Shown: positions 61,483-64,000 of the stretch, one piece after another
Numbering within the stretch: position 1 is the first letter of the stretch
Layout: each line of letters begins with the position of its first letter
NCBI RefSeq assembly: GCF_003171675.1
Contig: NZ_QFZQ01000002.1
Coordinates: 186,001 to 250,000, forward strand
Source: Reichenbachiella versicolor
GTDB taxonomy: Bacteria > Bacteroidota > Bacteroidia > Cytophagales > Cyclobacteriaceae
DNA: 64,000 nucleotides
Direction of reading: 5' to 3'
Notes under the pieces: model-generated
Databases searched by the model: none
What the model was told of the DNA's origin: nothing
The model's input: only the letters and a program-made list of their open reading frames with translations
Translations under genes and position numbers: made by a program

Positions 61483-63381
61483 ATGACAAAGGCAGCGACT
61501 AAAAATTTTGTAATTGATTTTGATAGTACATTTACCCAAGTTGAAGCTTTGGACGTACTATGTGAGATTACGTTAAGTGATACAAAATTGAAGGAATCAA
61601 ACCTTCAACAAATTGCAGACATCACCAATCAAGCAATGGGAGGTGACCTATCTTTCAGAGAATCTTTAGAAAGAAGAATAAAGCTTTTACATGCAAAAAA
61701 GAAGCACATTCCATTACTTATAGAAGAACTAAAAAAACTTGTCTCTAAGTCATTTGTCAGAAACAGGGAGTTCATTGAGAAGCACAAGGACAATGTTTTT
61801 ATTTTATCGAATGGGTTCAAAGAATTCATTGTACCAGTTGTTACAGAGTATGGCATCAAACCAGATCATGTTCATGCCAATACTTTTGAATTTGATGATG
61901 AAGAAAACATCGTGGGGTTCGATTATGACAACATTTTGTCAGAAAGTGGCGGAAAGCCGAGATTAGTAGAATCTCTCAACTTGGAAGGAGATATCTACGT
62001 AATCGGAGACGGATACAATGACTACGAAATCAGAAAAGCTGGAAAGGCGGACAGGTTTTATGCATTTACTGAAAATGTAAAAAGAGAAAAAGTAATTGAA
62101 GTCGCTGACTACGTTGCTGAGTCACTAGACGAAATTTTATATCATAACAATATGGAAGGCAAACTATCTTATCCAAAAAACAAGATCAAAGTTTTATTAC
62201 TTGAAAACATTCACCCTAATGCTTCCAAAATAGTGGAAGAAGAAGGATACCAGCTTGAGATTCATTCGGCTGGAATGACTGAGGAGGAATTGTGTGAGAG
62301 GATTAAAGATGTTTCCATTATTGGTATCAGATCAAAAACCAATATAACTAAGAAAGTTTTAGACAGTGCCGAAAGGTTAATGGCTATTGGAGCGTTTTGT
62401 ATTGGAACAAATCAAATTGATTTAGCCGAAGCGACTAAGAAAGGTATAATTGTTTTCAACGCTCCATACAGCAATACCAGATCTGTGGTAGAACTTGCTA
62501 TCGCAGAAATGATTCTTTTGATTAGAAATCTTCCTGACAAAATCTCTTCTATGCATTCAGGAAAGTGGAAAAAATCAGCTACTAATGCATTTGAAATTAG
62601 AGGCAAAAAGCTTGGTATCATAGGATATGGCAATATTGGTAAACAACTTTCTATTCTTGCTGAATCTATGGGTATTCAAGTATACTACTATGATTTAGAT
62701 GAAAAACTTGCAATAGGTAACGCTATCAAATGTAAATCTCTTGATGACCTACTATCTACAGTTGATATTATTTCTCTGCACGTGGATGGTAGAAAAACCA
62801 ATAAAAATATCATAGGTAAAGCTGAGTTTGAAAAAATGAAAGATGGTATGATTTTCTTAAACTTATCAAGAGGTCATGTTGTAGATATTCAAGAACTAAA
62901 GAAGAACATTGAATCTGGAAAGATAATTGGTACTGGAGTAGATGTTTTTCCAGAAGAACCATTGAGTAATAATCATGAATTCATATCTGAATTAAGAGGG
63001 TTACCGAATGTGATATTAACTCCTCATATTGGTGGATCAACTTTGGAAGCGCAAGAAAATATTGCAGAATTCGTACCGAATAAGATCATAGACTATATCA
63101 ATTCTGGTTCTACTCAAACAAGTGTTAATTTCCCTAATTTGACATTGCCTAAATTGGTAGATGCCCACAGATTTATTCATGTACATCAAAATCAACCGGG
63201 AGTGTTAGCAAAAATCACGAATACTCTAGCAAGTGGAAATATTAATGTGGTAGGTCAATATTTGAAAACTAATGAAGATATTGGATATGTAATAACTGAT
63301 ATCAATAAAGATTACGACAAAGATGTAATCAAAGAACTAAAAAAGATAGAAGGAACAATAAGATTCAGAGTTCTTTACTAA
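61483..63381 (+). CDS. serA: Fused phosphoserine phosphatase - phosphoglycerate dehydrogenase
   Basis: A protein of 632 residues that joins the third and first enzymes of serine synthesis. Residues 1-215 are a HAD phosphatase of the SerB type: FVIDFDSTFTQVEALDVL (DxDST), ILSNGFKEF, GGKPRLVESL and VIGDGYNDYEIRKAG. Residues 240-545 are a 2-hydroxyacid dehydrogenase of the SerA type: IRSKTNITKKV, LGIIGYGNIGKQLSIL (NAD), NLSRGHVVDIQEL (Arg) and TPHIGGSTLEAQENI (His). The C-terminus is an ACT domain (VHQNQPGVLAKITNTLASGNI), which suggests feedback control by serine. SerC, the middle enzyme, is encoded next. Confidence 0.94.
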   Translation: MTKAATKNFVIDFDSTFTQVEALDVLCEITLSDTKLKESNLQQIADITNQAMGGDLSFRESLERRIKLLHAKKKHIPLLIEELKKLVSKSFVRNREFIEKHKDNVFILSNGFKEFIVPVVTEYGIKPDHVHANTFEFDDEENIVGFDYDNILSESGGKPRLVESLNLEGDIYVIGDGYNDYEIRKAGKADRFYAFTENVKREKVIEVADYVAESLDEILYHNNMEGKLSYPKNKIKVLLLENIHPNASKIVEEEGYQLEIHSAGMTEEELCERIKDVSIIGIRSKTNITKKVLDSAERLMAIGAFCIGTNQIDLAEATKKGIIVFNAPYSNTRSVVELAIAEMILLIRNLPDKISSMHSGKWKKSATNAFEIRGKKLGIIGYGNIGKQLSILAESMGIQVYYYDLDEKLAIGNAIKCKSLDDLLSTVDIISLHVDGRKTNKNIIGKAEFEKMKDGMIFLNLSRGHVVDIQELKKNIESGKIIGTGVDVFPEEPLSNNHEFISELRGLPNVILTPHIGGSTLEAQENIAEFVPNKIIDYINSGSTQTSVNFPNLTLPKLVDAHRFIHVHQNQPGVLAKITNTLASGNINVVGQYLKTNEDIGYVITDINKDYDKDVIKELKKIEGTIRFRVLY

Positions 63382-63390
63382 AGTAAAAAA

Positions 63391-63411
63391 TCCCGACCCA
63401 ATGGGTCGGGA
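63391..63411. terminator. Strong hairpin after the fused serine gene
   Basis: TCCCGACCC pairs with GGGTCGGGA around AAT (63391-63399 with 63403-63411). It is preceded by AAAAAA and followed by ATACTTT, so the U-tract is better on the minus strand. It resembles the hairpin in the nitrate spacer (CGACCC-AA-GGGTCG). Confidence 0.7.
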
Positions 63412-63428
63412 ATACTTTGAGACGGTTG

Positions 63429-63541
63429 TATAAACCTCTAATAGTAAAGATTTGAGCTATCCAAATGATTCGACAATCCCCGTGAGGGGCACGCTCTAGG
63501 CACCAGAGTCGCTCGTACGTTTTATAAGCATCAGGTTTATA
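63429..63541 (+). ncRNA. Candidate structured leader RNA upstream of serC
   Basis: A nine-pair outer stem TATAAACCT (63429-63437) / AGGTTTATA (63533-63541) encloses 95 nt. Inside, CGAC (63471-63474) pairs with GTCG (63508-63511), and enclosed by it are CCCC-GTGA-GGGG (63478-63489) and CTCT/AGAG (63494-63497 with 63505-63508, sharing one base with the outer pair). A nested, multi-branched fold before a biosynthesis gene fits a riboswitch or an attenuator. No known class was recognised. Confidence 0.4.
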
Positions 63542-63584
63542 ACTATTGCTCAAAGCAGTTACAAAGATATACCATTAGAGAAAC

Positions 63585-63599
63585 GGTACCATAGGTACC
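63585..63599 (+). promoter_or_regulatory. GGTACC inverted repeat in the serC leader
   Basis: GGTACC-ATA-GGTACC (63585-63599), 22 bp upstream of the serC ATG. Each half is itself palindromic. It could be a protein-binding site or, in RNA, a hairpin near the ribosome binding site. Confidence 0.35.
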
Positions 63600-63621
63600 A
63601 CGAAATATTAGAGATATTTAG

Positions 63622-64000
63622 ATGAAAAGAATTTTTTTCACTCCTGGCCCTTCAGAGTTATACTTTACCGTCGAGCAACATATTTCAAATGCGCTTAAAC
63701 AGGGTGTAGCCTCTATCAGCCATAGAAGTAAAGAATATGTAGCGATACAACAAGCTACAGAAGAAGCACTAAAAGAGCTTCTGAATATCCCTGAAGGATA
63801 TCATATTGGCTTTATGTCTTCGGCCACAGAAATATGGGCTAGATCAATTGAAAATTTAGTATCTACTAAGACATACCATTTTGTGAATGGTTCATTCTCA
63901 GAAAAATATTACAAAGCAGCAATTGCACAAGGTAAGGAAGCCATAGCTCAAAACGCTGAACTTGGTTCAAACAATGATATTACTACTGCGATCATTCCTG
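63622..64000 (+). CDS. serC: Phosphoserine aminotransferase, N-terminal part (partial)
   Basis: 126 codons from the ATG at 63622 to the window edge. The protein is a class V aminotransferase: KRIFFTPGPSELYFTVEQHI, GVASISHRSKEYVAIQQATEEAL, LLNIPEGYHIGFMSSATEIW and YHFVNGSFSEKYYKAA match SerC N-termini. It transfers an amino group from glutamate to 3-phosphohydroxypyruvate. It follows the SerB-SerA fusion by 240 bp, which completes the serine pathway. The Bacteroidota SerC differs from E. coli SerC, and related class V enzymes cannot be wholly excluded from the N-terminus. Confidence 0.85.
   Translation, partial: MKRIFFTPGPSELYFTVEQHISNALKQGVASISHRSKEYVAIQQATEEALKELLNIPEGYHIGFMSSATEIWARSIENLVSTKTYHFVNGSFSEKYYKAAIAQGKEAIAQNAELGSNNDITTAIIP

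Noticed and set aside
63460-63520. Cloverleaf-like folds that could suggest a tRNA
   Set aside because: No acceptor stem with discriminator, no anticodon loop and no T-loop GTTC motif.
63365-63553. 62-codon minus-strand ORF over the terminator and serC leader
   Set aside because: It overlaps the 3' end of the serine gene and strong hairpins; no family likeness.
1-64000. Prophage, insertion sequence or integrative element
   Set aside because: No integrase, transposase, capsid or conjugation gene was found and base composition looks even across the window.

Overview
The window is 64 kb of AT-rich, gene-dense chromosome from a member of the Bacteroidota, most likely a marine, gliding, Cytophagales-type bacterium; the lineage is an inference. 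It rests on promoters of the TAnnTTTG type, weak ribosome binding sites, Bacteroidota-typical families (DUF4136, DUF4856, HTTM, imelysin, TonB C-terminal proteins, hybrid sensor kinases, DUF4369 redoxins), menaquinone genes and a ComA homologue. I found no rRNA or tRNA gene, insertion sequence, prophage or CRISPR array.

1-16 kb holds the end of an isochorismate synthase gene overlapping menD, a DUF4136 lipoprotein, and then signalling and scaffold genes: a TPR histidine kinase, a TIR-WD40 membrane protein with a small secreted neighbour, a TonB C-terminal protein, an exonuclease/GIY-YIG nuclease, an exported WD40-caspase protein with a secreted partner, and a PAS histidine kinase. 16-31 kb is metabolic: a DUF3108 protein, a four-gene overlapping unit (sterol-desaturase-like protein plus 5-oxoprolinase PxpABC), a TPR protein, a tight operon comA-DUF368-aroE-MFS-uvrB, then a YggS protein, a fumarylacetoacetase-family hydrolase and a short MscS channel.

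31-36.4 kb is a nitrate-assimilation locus: a fused molybdopterin/FAD/BFD nitrate reductase preceded by four helically phased TACGTA palindromes, then a degenerate sulfite-reductase-like protein ending in a rubredoxin domain. 36.4-40 kb has small membrane proteins, a DUF418 protein, a glycosyltransferase and a 41-bp tandem repeat array with hairpin potential.

40-51 kb is a metal-uptake region. A minus-strand operon (DUF4856, imelysin, HTTM, TonB receptor) diverges from a plus-strand operon (DtxR/MntR regulator and a TroABCD-type Mn/Fe/Zn ABC importer). The first permease carries a C-terminal DtxR-like repressor domain, the layout known from chlamydial YtgCR. Palindromes placed on both divergent promoters suggest one regulator controls both sides.

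51-61 kb contains an alpha/beta-hydrolase-fold protein without a nucleophile serine, a rhomboid protease, a TerB-like protein, a redoxin, a 37-codon small ORF, a TPR hybrid sensor kinase/AraC regulator, a K+ channel and an antiporter-GOLPH3 pair. 61-64 kb is serine biosynthesis: a fused phosphoserine phosphatase/phosphoglycerate dehydrogenase, a leader with riboswitch-like folding potential, and the start of serC, which runs off the window.
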